The position numbers were made by a program, and so were the translations under genes. A DNA stretch of 64,000 nt from Allacma fusca (Eukaryota > Arthropoda > Collembola > Symphypleona > Sminthuridae). How positions within the stretch are numbered: the first letter of the stretch is position 1; every line of letters starts with the position of its first letter. The notes under the pieces are model-generated. The model was given only the letters and a program-made list of their open reading frames with translations. It was not told the DNA's origin and did not search any database. Below are positions 21,309 through 35,369 of this stretch, piece after piece. Location of the stretch: the NCBI GenBank assembly GCA_947179485.1, contig OX359245.1:5871001-5935000 (forward strand). The letters are read 5' to 3'.

Positions 21309-22295
21309 TATAGCTCCTCACGAGTACGAGTAGATACTCGAGTTTCGAGTTCGAGTACGAGTACGGGTCAAGTACGGTATCAACTTAAATTGGTACTTGT
21401 ACTCGTCGGTCGAGTATCCGTTTTCGTACTCGAACTTGAGTATATTTCTAACGAGTATCAGAGCGAGTACGAGTACGTTCAAAGTACTTGAACCAAAGCA
21501 CGAGTACGAGTTCGGGACATAAATTCAAAAGTACTTGAACCCGTACTTGGATTTACATTTGATACACGAGTAATTTCCTCCAGCACAAAGTCCACATCCA
21601 TATTTCCTTGATTACAAAAAAAAGTTGTTGTTATTCCGAAGCAAAAAAGGAAAAACGGTTAAATTCAAAATTACTCCGAATAGCATGAAACGTTACACCT
21701 ACAGCGTAAGTTATTGTTAAAACTCCGAATTGAGTACTACTGTAGTTACTAATTGGAAGTATTTACCTATCGACGTAAAATATAATGGAACAGGAGAATA
21801 GGGCAGAATTAATAGAGGTTAGAATGAGATTGACCTGACTGAAGAGAATCCATTCGATATGACTGGCAGTATCAAATCTTGATCTATTGTTCATCGGCAT
21901 TTTAATCTCGTTGGAGAAAATTTTCATTGCAAACACTGTTCGTAAGTTGCAGTTACAAATTATTGTTAGTTGAATCTACTATTTGTTTTCAATGTCAATA
22001 TCTGTTTAACAAAAAATAACAACTAACAAAATTTTTTTTTGGTGTACTTGATACTCGAGTACGGTTTGAGTACGAGTTCAAGTACGGGTCGGTCGGTATA
22101 AACGTTTTATACTCGTAAGTACGGTCCAAGGTCGGTAAAAAATTTAGAAATATAATACCGTCCTCCGAGTACAGGATTTTTTACTCGTACTTGAAGACAC
22201 AAGTCCGGGTCAAGCGGGAATTTGACCCGATAATTCGAGTACGGTTCCAAGTACGAGTACGGTATGGATAACTACTCGACCCGTGAGGAGCTATA
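21309..22295. mobile_element. GAGTAC-rich miniature inverted-repeat element
   Basis: Ends are TATAGCTCCTCACG and its inverted match, flanked by a perfect 8-bp duplication ATACAAAA (21301-21308 and 22296-22303). About 250 bases at each end are dense in GAGTAC/GTACTCG words in facing orientation. The middle 485 bases are unrelated AT-rich sequence without a frame. The 8-bp duplication suggests a hAT-like transposase. The same termini and GAGTAC blocks bracket the Maverick at 39160-57717. Confidence 0.88.
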
Positions 22296-22303
22296 ATACA
22301 AAA

Positions 22304-25300
22304 GCAACTTTTTCAAAGGTTTTTTCCTATTGTTTTATTTCATAATTTTTCAGGATAAAGTTGGCTCTGAAATATTATTGATGGTAAAATATGTTGCCTG
22401 AAAACTAGAAGTTACAACCACACTAACAGGGTATTTGTGTGGTTTCTGTGTGTCCTATTACTAGTAATTATTAATAACAACAATTTTTCACGTTTCAAAC
22501 TGGGTTTTGTAACGTAAATTCTCAGAAAAAAACATCCAGCGGAATGCCTGCAATTTTCGTTTTCAAAGGGACAGTGATATGTTCAACTGTCATTTTAAAT
22601 AATAAGGGCTACATTTATACGTACTTCATTTCACTGTGTCCAGCTCAATTCTCAATGGACACTTGCATTTCAAGTACGACTGTATACCAATGTAAGTAAT
22701 TTATAATAATTGACTATACTGTAACATATATAATTGAGAATAAATTCAATACACAAGTTGGTATTGGAAGCTTGGATTAACTTGGTTCTTTTGTCAAATT
22801 TGAAAAGGGAAAAAATCTAAACTTTGGAATTTTGAAGTACAATTTTTACCATGTACAAACGAACCAAATGGCAGTATGTCTCAAGATCAAGAAATAAATT
22901 AAAATGATACCACATTTATTCTCTACTGCCTGAGTGGTTTTCTTATTCTAAATATTACTCTAATGAAACGAATCCCTGTCAAAGTTCTGCATCATGTGAC
23001 TTTAAAGTAATGGCGTGTTCTTCGTCGTCGTTGTAAATTGTTAGAAAGAAACATTTTATTTTGTCAAGATTATGAAATTTAGCTCCAAAAAAACCTTGAT
23101 TTCAAATGTGATGCCAAATTTATCATAAATTTCTGACTAACGTCCCGCTTTCCTTACTTTTGTTTGAATTTTAAAATTTTATACATTCGGCCACAAATCT
23201 TGGTTGAGAAAATGATTGCTGCTTGCGTGAAGAAAATGTTGGCTTGAGCCTTAAGCATGCGGTTTTTTATTGTAAAACATTAATTTTTTTTTCGAATTAC
23301 AGTAACAAAAATATTTTTAACGAAAGAAAGAGGGTGATTCGAGGCGAATCTAAATCTTGCCATAACTTTCTCAAAACCCGACTTTAGATCTCCGTACTTC
23401 AGTTATGTTACAAAAATCATCAGATCGGGTGCTTAGTCTTGGTGGTAATTATAATTTAGTTATTTGTGTCGGTGTGAAACGACTGAGTTATTTTAATTCA
23501 ATGACAGTGATTCACTTCGATTTACTATTGTGAACTGAATAATTCAGTTCAGTTCGATCTTAAATTGAACCCAAAAAATATTTATCGAACGGAGTTTTGA
23601 TTTCGAATTCAATTGGTTTGACAACTATTTATGGTGAATTATCCTTAGTGGGGTAAATATTCCTCAAATTTTTCCACCCCATGATTATAAAGATACAACG
23701 CGTACTTTTGCGTCGTTGGATATTTCGTTCAAGTCCTTAAAAGAAGCCCTTGGACATTTAAAGAGCTAAAAGCAAGCAAAACCAAAAGATTCGTAAAGAA
23801 TTTTTTAAACGAGAACTTTTTAGAAGGACAACTTTAACAGTTACTTCCAGCAGCCCACATATTCACAGCATATCAAAAGAACTCAAAAATGTAATTGATG
23901 CAGAATTTTCCCCCAAAACACGATCGTAACATGTCCTCAAGAATCCAGATAACTTCAATAGCTTGGAAATATTTGCAATGAGGAATATAAAGGGATCGCC
24001 TCTAAAAAATGCCTAAAACATTTATAAAGATATTGTAGGTAAATCTGTAGGATTTGCTTAAACAATTTAATTGTTACACTTACAAGTCACTCACATTATC
24101 CACTAATGTCCACTTGAGTTCGGAATGAAATTCTGTGTGCTTAGGTACGTACCCAAGTTGGCCAGCGAGAACAAATGTTTGGGCCATTCCGCCCTCATTT
24201 GAAAATTGCGCAAAAGTTTTAAATTCTAACTCTTCTGGACAGGAACACCCCCTTGTCCAACTTAAATTTTCCAATGTTACATCCTGTGAAAAACAATTAC
24301 ATCCCAAATCGGATTGGTAATCTAATTTCGTATTCGTATTTGATATCGTATCCTTAATTTGGGAATAGTCCAGGGTGGGTAACTTTTTTAATTATTACCA
24401 TTGAGTAATATTGACAAATTATTTTCTTCTAATTCTTGAATGTAGTCAAGGATGTGCTTACTCGAGCAGCGACAACACTAAAATTTTGATAAAGGAGAGA
24501 ACGAAAGAATTTTGACTTAAATCAAATGCAACCATTATCTGCAGGCGTGACGGGTGTATCAAACCAAATTACTTTTGAAGTGGCGTTTAAATTATTTACG
24601 TTCTTATTCTTGCACATATTTTTGTTACAGTAATTATTTAAAACATGGTCCCATAAATATACGCAGATAACCATGATTGATTAATACTATTGGTGTTAAA
24701 ATTTGCTAGCAACAGGCTACAAAGTTGTTTATAAAAATTGCAAACGTCTCTTGAAACTTGAAGTACCCCACAGATTGGAAATTCCTGCGGAGAGACATTG
24801 TCATGGCATTAGTTTTAAGCCACTGAAAGTTAGATTTTTTTAAATGATGAAGGTCATATTGTAGAAAGTATATAGTAGAAAGAACATGGAATTAAATTTT
24901 TCGAGCCTAGAGGCGGCTGTGATGAAATATCAAAAGCAATTCTTAAAAACAAAATTGATGTTCCTCCTAAAAAAGTTAATTTCTTTTTAGCAAAACAAAT
25001 GGTTAAACAGCATTCGAATAAACACTTTCAACAGCCAACATCATTTTTCAAGAATTCCATTTAATTCCAACTCCGTGGTAGATCTGTTGTTTAAGAAAGA
25101 AGCACCTGTTTGAGTTAATTTTTGAGAGATTTGAATAACAAACTTTGAAAAGCTCTGGCGGTAATTCGTATGTATTTCCAATAACGACCCAACAATCCAG
25201 AAACCAATTGCACAGAGTTTTTCATAATTTGAAATTCAACTACAAGATGTCAGAATTTAAAATTTGTAACAGGATATGCTCCCCCATTTAATATTCCGTG

Positions 25301-27164
25301 GCATTGTATCCTTTACAATGAACAGTTCCCGAAACACCAATTACGCAAAAACATCGGAAAACCAGTAATTCTGATGGAAACATCTGGTGACTTCAGTTAA
25401 TTCATAAATAAATAATTAGTTAAATGATCGTTCATTGGGGAAAGTAGAAAAATGTGTTTATTTCCTGATGTTACACAAATATATGTCTATGCAAACACAT
25501 GCCAAACATATGCTTAATTTTTACTTGTTTCATCTCTGAAATTCATTTGCTCTAATTGACAGTAGGAATTCAACAAAAAAATAATACGTTCTTGCTCGAA
25601 AATTATTAAGCAAATTTGTTTCAGAGTGTTACATTTCAAACCTTAGAATTTTCTTTTACTAAATGCGAAAACCCTACCAAATGCACCAATACACCAGGTT
25701 CTACGTTTCAAGGAAACAATAACAAAGAAAAAAGTTGCATACATAGGTGGCGTGGAAGCTTATGAATTTTGAATGAAAGCAAGCTTTTTAAGCACGAGTG
25801 TCCCAATATGTCTCTAATAAATGCATATTCTGTAACACACTTAACTGAAAATATTTGTAATGCACAAGGTGCATTGGAAGCGTTTTAGTTGTTTACAAAA
25901 TTTTAGAATTTCTTTTTGCTTTAAAAAATTAATCCAAAAAATTAAAAAGGGTTAATTACCTTCATGTAATATTGTCTGCCTTTATACCATTAACGATATT
26001 CCAAATTAAATTCCAAGTTGCGTCTAACTTTTAGTGACTGGTATTTACAATATCAGGCTTCCTCTAATTTTACCATACATTTTTGTTACAGTATTGAAAA
26101 AATAGTAAATCTGGGAATGGATACTTATTTTATCAAATGGTGCACATTCTACATTCGCATTACAAATACTCATAAGCGTAATTAATGTGTATATTATGTA
26201 TCAATTAGTGGTTAATTTGTCATATTTTGGTACATATTCTGTATTTGTGCCAGAAATATTCAAAGCGTAATTATTATTGCTATTTTTCAATACCCCATTC
26301 GATACTCAGGCCGTTACTGCACACGACTACTCAAGTAGTTGGCATTAAGTCGTAAGGCATTAAAAGAACATTGACTTGATATATTCAAATTAAACTAATT
26401 GCTCTAAACATATGAATAAACTGGGATTAAAATTGATTATTACTTTTATAAACAAATATATGTAATTATGTCAAATCGAATATTTATTCCAATTTGGTAT
26501 TGGAATTTGTTATCGTATCTTTAATTTTGGAATACCCCATGTTGGGCAACTTTCTTAATTTTTATCATTGAGTCGTAATGACAAAGTTATTTTGTTTTCG
26601 TACTTCAAAATAGTTCAGGATCTTCATACTCGACAAGTGACATCATTGAAATTTTGATCAAATGAATGACGCGTGCTTTCGTTCTCCAAAGTGACACTAA
26701 CTTCATGAAGCGCACCCGCTTCATTGGAAATAACATTTCAAGTGACGTCAAAACGAATTTCCTACAGAATCTCAATTTCTTCATTTTGTCATCACACGCA
26801 AAACTTGTTTTAATGATTATGCTACCCATATCTACACTAATATGCATTCTAAACACAGATAATTTGGAGTTTTCGTAAAATGCAAATGTGGCCTGAATAA
26901 TTTTGAAAGGATTTTAAATTAAATCTTTTGCTAATTTTTTTAATGCTAACTTCTGTCGAAATTCTGAAACTAAAGTTTACTGAAAACTATTTCCACTTTA
27001 TGAAAACATGAATCATAAAGTATTTGCATTTCTTGTAATTCCTTAATTTTTTTAATCTCACATAGCTGTTTTTGATAAATTCACTACCAACATCTGCTAA
27101 TCAAGTTGCAGCGAGACACAGAAAAACTAAATGGACGGCGTGGAAGTCCATGGATATTAAAAAT
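22304..27164. other. non-coding, repeat-derived
   Basis: About 4.9 kb of AT-rich sequence without a recognisable gene. It contains modules of the direct-repeat array and, at about 24090-24240, a more GC-rich segment repeated at 37610-37760. Frames of 60-83 codons here lack ATG context, domain similarity or neighbours that would support them. Confidence 0.5.
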
Positions 27165-27250
27165 ACTTGTGTTGACTGTTACATGTCTACTGCCACCCAA
27201 GCAACTGCCACAAGGACAACTGCCACGCGGAGAACTGCCACGTGGAGAAC

Positions 27251-28977
27251 CAGTGCTCGGACTGGGTACAGAAACCGTGTACCCGTACCCATACCCGTAC
27301 CCGAATATCGGGTACTACAAAATGCTGTACCTATACCCGTACCCATACCCGAGTACCCGGGTAAATTATTTCAGTACCCGTACCCGTACCTGAAAATACA
27401 ATGTAGTACCTGTACCCACAATTTACCCGTACCCGTAATGTACCCAAAACCTGTACCCGTACCCGAGTATCTATTGTGTGTACCCGGGTATTACTCGGGT
27501 ACTGGAAGTTTGGCCGATTTAAAATCCCCGACGACATTAGCTTGCCCAGCTGAAAAATTTCAAGTTGTCAATTTTTTGACCTCCATTAAAAGTGTCCGGG
27601 ATTTTGGGAATTTTTCCTAGGCGTTAAAGACATCCTATTTGAATTTTTTGAAAAAATTATTTAAGGCATTGTGTGATTTTTTTAATAAACACTGACGAAA
27701 TTCAAATCCTACTACCCCAAAATAATAACTTGCTGAATGAAATGAAATATGTTCTCGCTAATTGGAATTGGGACGGATTCTTAATACTAAACTCTCCATA
27801 ACTTGCTTTTCAACTTGGAGAACAAGAAACAATTTTTTTTCCGGCTAATCGAACTCTGTGTATAGAAAATGTTAAACGGAAAAATTGAGTTGATCATAAT
27901 TTTTCCAAGTCAAATATTGCGGTTTCAGGAAATAAATGTGGGAGGCAATATTGAATATTCATTTTATATTACAGCTTTATAAAACAAACATCCGTAAACT
28001 GTCTCTCACATTTATGAAGCCCGAGACGGAGATTTTCGAAAAATGCAGGCAAAATAGAACTAAAATGCAACCCCATGAAAGTTTTGAACGCCAAGTTCAG
28101 ATGTCTGTCAAGTTCTTTTAACATCAAAATTATCAAGATTAATCAAAGGGACTGAAATATAAATATTGCGTGCAAGGAATGATATTTTTCATTCTAAAAT
28201 GTTATAAAAATTCACCTCAATGAATACTCAAAGTGTCATAAATACCCAGAATTGAAAATGCTCAAATTGCCTGCATAAAATGCCTTGGCGTTTTCAAATG
28301 GACAACTGGGCAACCTGGGTACTTGTAACGTTAAGAAATGGATCTGCTAATAAATGTATATTTATTCCGATCTTATCTCGTAATACGTCTTCAAATAATT
28401 GTAATGTTACGCTCCCAATGAAGATAATTAAATTGAACCCCAAGAACTTCCCTTTTGAAATTCTTCGTTGATGAGCTTCACTATTTAAGTCGATAAACAG
28501 ATGATTTCACTGACTCTACGCTCTATTTCTTTATTAGATTCCTTGGATGAATTATTAGAAGCGTTAGATTGCAACTACCACGAAATCATAAATGAGACGA
28601 AGCCACTTGGCTCTGTCACTAACACAAGTATCTGTATACTACGAAATAAGCAACTCCACGGTTGGTAGGTCTTATTGTTAGCCATAGTAAACCATTCCAT
28701 CAGGAACCCTTGAAGTACCCAAAAATACTCGGGTACAGCACCCACGGGTACAGGTATTTTACATAGTGACACCCGTACCCATTGGGTACTACCCGATTGT
28801 CACTGAGTGAGTACCCATACCCGTACCCGCACCTGTACCCACTTTATTGTCTAAAATCCAGAGTACCCGGGTAGTACCCGCGTACTTGCGAGTACGCAAC
28901 TTCTGTACCCGGGTAGTACCCATACCTGTACCCGTACCCATTTACCCGAGTATTACCCGTACCCAGTCCGAGCACTG
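27251..28977. mobile_element. hAT-like non-autonomous element with CCCGTA arrays
   Basis: Perfect 19-bp terminal inverted repeats, CAGTGCTCGGACTGGGTAC, with flanking 8-mers TGGAGAAC and CGGAGAAC (7 of 8 identical). Both features fit the hAT superfamily. Subterminal arrays of CCCGTA/TACGGG words occupy about 27280-27500 and 28700-28970. The middle 1.2 kb is AT-rich with no transposase frame. Confidence 0.85.
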
Positions 28978-29089
28978 CGGAGAACTGCCACAATAATTAT
29001 TGCCACCCGCTTCGAAAACCCTGAACGTACCAACTGCCACATTACCTACTGCCACTTTACCATCTGCCACCTGAAACCATATGTATACT

Positions 29090-30476
29090 GAACCTCCGGA
29101 AATGCAGTGTAAGCTCGGAAAATGATAGTAAGCTCCGGAAATGCATTGTAAGCTCCGGAAATGATAGTAAGCTCCGGAAATGCAGTGTAAGCTCCGGAAA
29201 TGATAGTAAGCTCCAGGGTTGGGGTTTTTTTTGGTTTTTTTCAAAAAAACCAAACAACCAGGTTTTTTTGGTTTAAACCGGGTTTTTTTTGGTTTAAACC
29301 AGGTTTTTTTGGTTTAAACAAATTTTCAATCCAAAACATTCATTAATATACAAAAACATGTGGATTTGAACAAATTTACTTGTTTCAAAAACTCAGTAAG
29401 TATCACAAAGCATTAAATGTTTAATAATTTAGATATAATTTTAACGATAAATTTGCAGCATAAACACAAGTTTGGCATTTTTCATTTTACAAACGATTCC
29501 GAATTTCTAAATGTACAAGACTAAAGGCTAATAGTATTATTTACTTCACTAAAGTTTAACTACACAATATCACAGTAACTGCACAAGTTTTGTGCACGAC
29601 GAAATATAAGCATTTTGGATTGAAAATACTAAAATTTCAGGTGTTTGGTTTAAACCATTGGTTTTTATAAAAAAACCGTTTGGTTTAAACCATGGTTTAA
29701 ACCATGGTTTAAACCATGGTTTAAATCATTTGGTTTAAACCAAACCAACCCTGGTAAGCTCCGAAAATGATAGTAAGCTCCGGAAATGCAGTGTAAGCTC
29801 CGGAAATGATAGTAAGCTCCGGAAATGATAGTAATCTCCGGAAATGAAAGTAAGCTCCGGAAATGATAGTAAGCTCCGAAAATGCAGTGTAAGCTCCGAA
29901 AATGCAGTGCAAGCTCCGAAAATGCAGTGTAAGCTCCGGAAATGATAGTAAGCTCCGGAAATGATAGTGAGCTCCGGAAATGCAGTGTAAGCTCCAACAA
30001 TGATAGTAAGCTCCCAAAATGCAGTGTAAGCTCCAAAAATGATAGTAAGCTCCGAAAATGATAGTAAGCTCCGAAAATGATAGTAAGCTCCGAAAATGAT
30101 AGTAAGCTCCGAAAATGATAGCAAGCTCCGAAAATGATAGTAAGCTCCGAAAATGATAGTAAGCTCCGAAAATGATAGTATGCTCCGAAAATGATAGTAA
30201 GGTCTGAAAATGCAGTGTAAGCTCCGAAAATGCAGCGTAAGCTCCGAAAATGCAGTATAAGCTCCCAAAATGCAGTGTAAGCTTCGAAAATGCAGTGTAA
30301 GCGCCGAAAATGCAGTGTAAGCTCCGGAAATGATAGTAAGTTTCGGAAATGATAGTAAGCTCCGGAAATGCAGTGTAAGCTCCAACAATGATAGTAAGCT
30401 CCCAAAATGCAGTGTAAGCTCCAAAAATGATAGTAAGCTCCGGAAATGATAGTAAGCTCCGAAAATGATAGTAAGC
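29090..30476. repeat. minisatellite of 19-20-bp AAGCTCC units
   Basis: More than 50 units of the types AAGCTCCGAAAATGATAGT (19) and AAGCTCCGAAAATGCAGTGT (20), interrupted by the element at 29214-29753. Long minus-strand frames in all three phases simply translate the array and are not genes. Confidence 0.95.
29214..29753. mobile_element. hAT-like MITE rich in GGTTTAAACC
   Basis: A 540-bp element starting CAGGGTTGG and ending CCAACCCTG, with a perfect 8-bp duplication GTAAGCTC (29206-29213 and 29754-29761) taken from the minisatellite unit. Subterminal blocks repeat GGTTTAAACC. No coding capacity. Confidence 0.92.
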
Positions 30477-32514
30477 CTGCCCAAGTGGCAGATGGTAAAA
30501 GTGGCAGTTGCGCAAGTGGCAGTAGGTAAGTGTGGCAGATGGTAAATTGGCAGTTTATTGTGGCAGTTGTCCTTGTGGCAGTTCTCCGCGTGGCAGTTGC
30601 TCTTGTGGCAGTTGCTTGGGTGGCAGTGGACCGGACACGGTGTTGACAAGTAAAATCGCATTGTGTTGCTACTGTGCAGCAGTAATTTTTGCTGCGTTTA
30701 GTTTTATTTGAAGAAAGTAAAATTATTTTATTTAGATATTCTTGTAATTTCTAAGTTATTGATAATAGCGAGAATATTGAATATTACGTTAATAGTAATA
30801 ATTGCAGTGCAAGTATAAGGAAATGTATCATATATATCATAGCAAGCTTAACTGGAATGCATAAGTATACTGATCTGATTAATATGCAATGATGACTAAC
30901 GTTTGTAACAGAATGCATTAAGGTATGGAACGGTTAACATCTCAATAAACACTCTTGTTGATCTTTAAAATAGTAATACTTGTATTCGGGCAATTCAATT
31001 ACTTTGTTAATTACAAGTGAAATCTGTAACTTTCATATAGTAAATCCCACTACATTGGGATTTGACTATTTATCAGTCACACACACCTCAACAACTTCAC
31101 TTCGCTCTCGCTATCTCAATTTTTAATGAACATATTTACCATAAATGAGTACTAGAATTTCAAGTAGGAGTGCCTCAATACATTTTTTATTGCATGTACT
31201 GTAATACGTTTAATTGAAATAAACTTTAATACACATGGTGCTATTGGAAGTTTGGTTATTGTGAGTTGTGACAAATTTGCTAAAGGATAAAATTTTAACT
31301 GTGGAATTTTAAAGCACCAAATTTGACCATGTCCACAGGACTCAAATGAAGTTATATCTCAAGATCAAGACATAAATAAAAGTAACGCTACGTGTATCCC
31401 CTGCTGAGAAAGCTACTTTGTACTAAATATTATTCTAATGAAATGAATCCCTTCACGGTTCCGCATCATCAATAATGGGACAATAAAGTAATGGCGTGCT
31501 CTTTGGCGTTCTTGTTAATTGTTAGATGGGAACCCTACATTTTTATTTTGTCATGATTTCAAAATTGAGCTACAAAAAAGTAATGTGGGGATTCCAAATT
31601 TATCATAAAATTCTGACAAACTTATCCCACTTCCCTTACTTTTGCATTAAGCGGTAACAAATTTAAAATGATAATTGCCTTGATGTAATATTTTTTGATG
31701 TCCCGATAAAACATCTAGTTAATTAACCTTGTCTAAAAAGTACAATTTAACCAAAAAATGAAATTGGTACTGAATATTTTAGAAAATAAAATCTTTCAGA
31801 ATCCATGTCCTATGACTCATTCAAGTCATAGTTTCCGAACTGCCATCTTAACTACTATATTCTATAGTTGAGTGTATAATCTTAGTTTATGTGATTAGTT
31901 TCGATATTGAGCTTGTAGAAGGTAATGCGAAAAAGTTGTAATCCTAATTGAATGACTTTCCAAAGAAAAATATTCTTGTCAAAAAAAATTGCGAGAGCAA
32001 TTGTGAAGACTTATTAAAATTTCTAGAGTGGAGGATGGATTTTTCATTATTTGAGGTAGAAATAAATTGCCAAAAATCAAAACATAATTGAAAACTTCGA
32101 TAAAAAGTCAAGCTAAATGTTTACAAAAACCGTAGTAACTTCAACGACTTTTGAGATTTTTGAATGATGGAGATGAAAACCGTGCCAGAATAAAATTCTT
32201 AAAAGATTTTCCGAATGGAAGTGTCACTTCCAATCTACGTCAGAAAAGAGTTATTAGAACAATTTGGAAATATTTTTCTGATTCTCGCCTACTCAGCAAG
32301 TATTTTTCAACAAATGTGGTTAACAGCCTTTGGCAAGACAATGCAGTCTTCAAATCTTTCCACACATTAAATAAAATAATTCCAAGAAAGAAATTTAAAA
32401 AAAAAGAAAGAAAAAATTAAATATAAATTAATGGACAAATTATTTTAAAAATTTAAAATTTTTAGGAAATGAAAATTCGTTCGTAACAGACAGTAGTGCA
32501 TCGCATGTGTTTAA

Positions 32515-32765
32515 AATAGAACGTGTACCTGTACCTGGACCCAAACTTTGGGTACCTCAAAAGTGTGAACCTGTACCTGAAAATTTGCCCATCTGGCAGG
32601 TTCAAATTTTTCGATCATGAACCTAACCCAATTGTGTTTTTGTAGTACCCGCACCTGATTAGTACCTGAACCCGAAAAAGTACCCAAAAGATGACCTGAA
32701 CCCGGGTATTTTTCAACCGGACCTGAACATGCTTGGGTACTTGAGAATCAGAACTTTTTTTATTT
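32515..32765. repeat. GTACCTG-rich element fragment
   Basis: About 250 bases dense in GTACCTGNACC words, similar in style to the subterminal arrays of the hAT-like element at 27251-28977 but more diverged and without recognisable termini. Probably a decayed relative. Confidence 0.45.
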
Positions 32766-35369
32766 TATCGTGTATTAAAAATACAATTCAGAGTCAGGAG
32801 GGAAATTGGGGAAGACTCTCAAAAGGAAGGATTATATTTATATACAGTGAGCACCTGCAAATGAGCTAGCCCCTTTCATAATGTCATAGTCACATAACTT
32901 TCGACATTAAATGAGAGTTAAAGATTGTTATTAGAGAATTAAACAATATTCTTATTTAAGCATCACAAACATGTTTTTTAACGTTATTGAAGAAATATCT
33001 GCAGGACATGAGTAACTGCGGTAATACAAATTGTCACAAATAAACGAGACGGAGACAACTATCTTGAAACAAATTTAATAAGAATTACTGCTATCCTAAA
33101 ATGATCTCCCTGTGTCAAAAATTCCGCCAAGAGGAAACATTTGAGACAAGATCTTCAAATTGCTTTGAATATTTCATACGGTTTGTCAATATCCTCGTTC
33201 TGAAAAAAGTACAAATAGAGTATTGAGTAAGTACTTCCCGGACCTCACCATGTCATTCTTTTCTTAAATTTTTGGTGACTATATTAAATACAGGGGTTTC
33301 TAAGAATATACGTTTCTAATTTCTATTCACAGTAACTCATATATCAAAAAATAATTGGTACTAAACAATGCAAAAATATAATTGGTCTTGAAGTTTTGTA
33401 TAAAAAAATATATTTTTAAGACCCGCGCCTTTTGACCCATTCTAGTAATAGGTTCTGAGTTGCGTTGGTATCTATAGGTACTATACTCGATAGTTGGGGG
33501 TGTACATTTCAAAGTTAAATCATCAAAAAGTTTTAACCATTTTGTTACAGTATTCAAAACATGGTCAAAAATAGTAAATTTAGGAATGGATGCTTTGTTT
33601 ATCATATTTTGGTACATATTCTACATTTGTGTTACAAATACTAATAAGCGTAATTAATACTTGTTCTGTAAATACGCCATCCGATTCTCAGGCCGTAACT
33701 GCACACGGCTACTCAAGTAATTGGATTAAGTCATAAACATTAGAAGAACATTAACTTCAAGTATTTATATTATAGTGAAACTTGCTCTTTAATTTAAGAA
33801 TACCCCTGTTTGGGCAACTTTCTAAATTTTTATCATTGAGTCGTAATAGCAAATTCTTTTTCCCCCTGTAATAACAAGGTGCTTTTGGTAGCTTGGTTCA
33901 ACTTGATTTTTTGTATCAAATTTGAGAAGGGAAAAAACCTGGAGTTTGGAATCTTGAAGCACAATTGGCTCATTTCCAAAAGATCCAATTGACAATATTT
34001 TTAAAAATCAAGAAATAAATATATAAATATAATAAAATAATGGCTACGATTATTCTCTGCTGACAAAGTTGTTTTCTTCCTTCAATTCCTTGATTTAATA
34101 TTCTTTTATTTGCCAATAAAACATTAGAATCTACATAGGTGTCTTGGTGTTAAGTAATCTTTGAGTTCCCGCTTGCAAAGCTTTTTGATATTTGACAAAT
34201 GTTCTGGTAGATTGTCCTTAAATATCTGGTGTGGCGTGAGAACTTAAATGGTTTGATTGTGCTATTGTCAAATGTTCGTAAACTACTTCGTATTTATATT
34301 ACATCCAAGCCACAGGTCTTACTAAATGTAATCGCGTATAAATTTCCGGCATTTAAAAGATTTAAATATTCTAGATTTAATTTTTCTATGTTTTTGATAT
34401 AAGTATGATACTCAATTTGAACAATTACATCCAGGAGCCAGCATAAGTGCAATGTATCAAATCAACCCAAAAATGAGATTTGTCCGAATTATTTTTGAGG
34501 AAAATCTTTGAGGATCCATGTACCTTGATAAGACATTAATAATATTAAAGTATTTCGAAGCAACACAAAATTCCAATTTTTTCCAAAAAATATTAACAAA
34601 GTATTGTATTTTAATTAAAGGATAAACTGTTCGTTACGGGCTCCATTATGTAGTTGCGCTCAAGGCCTCATGTCTTGTGTGTCGTTAGTGCTGAATTATT
34701 TTTAAAATATCAAAGGAACAATTTTAATTCGCATTTTTTTATATTACAAAAAGGGAATTTATCATGACTACAGTCTGTCGGACTTTGATCATTTAGAGTT
34801 ACCCTTCCCCTTTTGTGCACATAAGGGAGTGACTCATATATCTACATTAAAAACTCACACACTCGGTCACAAAATTTGTTTGAGAAATGTGTTGACCTTC
34901 GTTTATGGAAAGTGTGGACATGCGGCTCGAGGGAAATACAGTGTCAGGAACGAAATTGTTCAAGACTCGAAGAATTAAGGTTTAAAGTGAGCACCTACCA
35001 TAATGTCATAGCTACGTAAATTTTGGCAGTACATAAAAGTTTATTTAAATATTATAGTATTTTTTTGAACGTTATTGGAGAAATATGTCTAGAATGTGTT
35101 AAAACAATAATAAACACTGAATTAAAAAATGTCAAAAATAAATTCAGGTTTGGTTTTTAACAGTGTCAAATTCTAAATTGTCTCATCAACTTCAAAATTT
35201 GTTTTCAAATAACTGCTGACCCTGGTTTGTTGGGAATTTCATTTGGATTCCGAATTTGGATAAGCTATTCAACAGTTCCGTATGTTAAGAATTAGAACCG
35301 AAATAACAGGCCGTGGTTGGGGAAAGTCATATTAATGAGTCACGGAGAGCTTCTCAACTGACGATTGTT

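Larger units (their letters stand above)
27165..30651. mobile_element. CTGCCAC-repeat inverted element with nested insertions
   Basis: The left end from about 27165 (ACTTGT) carries an array of CTGCCAC words. The right end to about 30651 (ACAAGT) carries the inverted GTGGCAG array, and segments such as CTGCCACCCAAGCAACTGCC match between arms. Inside lie an hAT-like element (27251-28977), more CTGCCAC words to 29070, a minisatellite (29090-30476) and a second hAT-like element within it (29214-29753). I could not define a clean target duplication for the outer element. Confidence 0.6.
20659..34600 (+). repeat. degenerate array of long direct repeats
   Basis: Four diverged modules recur on the same strand. 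Module 1 (GGTNNTATTGGAAGCTTGG through AAATGGCAATATATCTCAA to ATGTGACTATAAAGTAATGG) at about 20659, 22747, 25861 (partial), 31229 and 33871. Module 2 (AATCCATGTCCTGTGACTCA) at about 31800 and 34511, with a variant near 33430. Module 3 (CAGGCCGTAACTGCACACG) at about 26309 and 33682. Module 4 (GGAATACCCCATGTTGGGCA and ATCATTGAGTCGTAAT) at about 24333, 26505 and 33785. The order 3-4-1-2 recurs and module 1 copies are 2.1-3.1 kb apart, as in an ancient tandem array now broken by insertions. More copies lie at 57780-61240. Confidence 0.6.

Noticed and set aside
21297..22295. Simple microsatellite explanation for the GAGTAC blocks
   Set aside because: Matched inverted ends and a perfect 8-bp duplication show a discrete transposed unit.
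29665..30661. Three long overlapping minus-strand frames (246-308 codons)
   Set aside because: They translate a 19/20-bp minisatellite in three phases. The peptide is a periodic repeat of the DNA unit.
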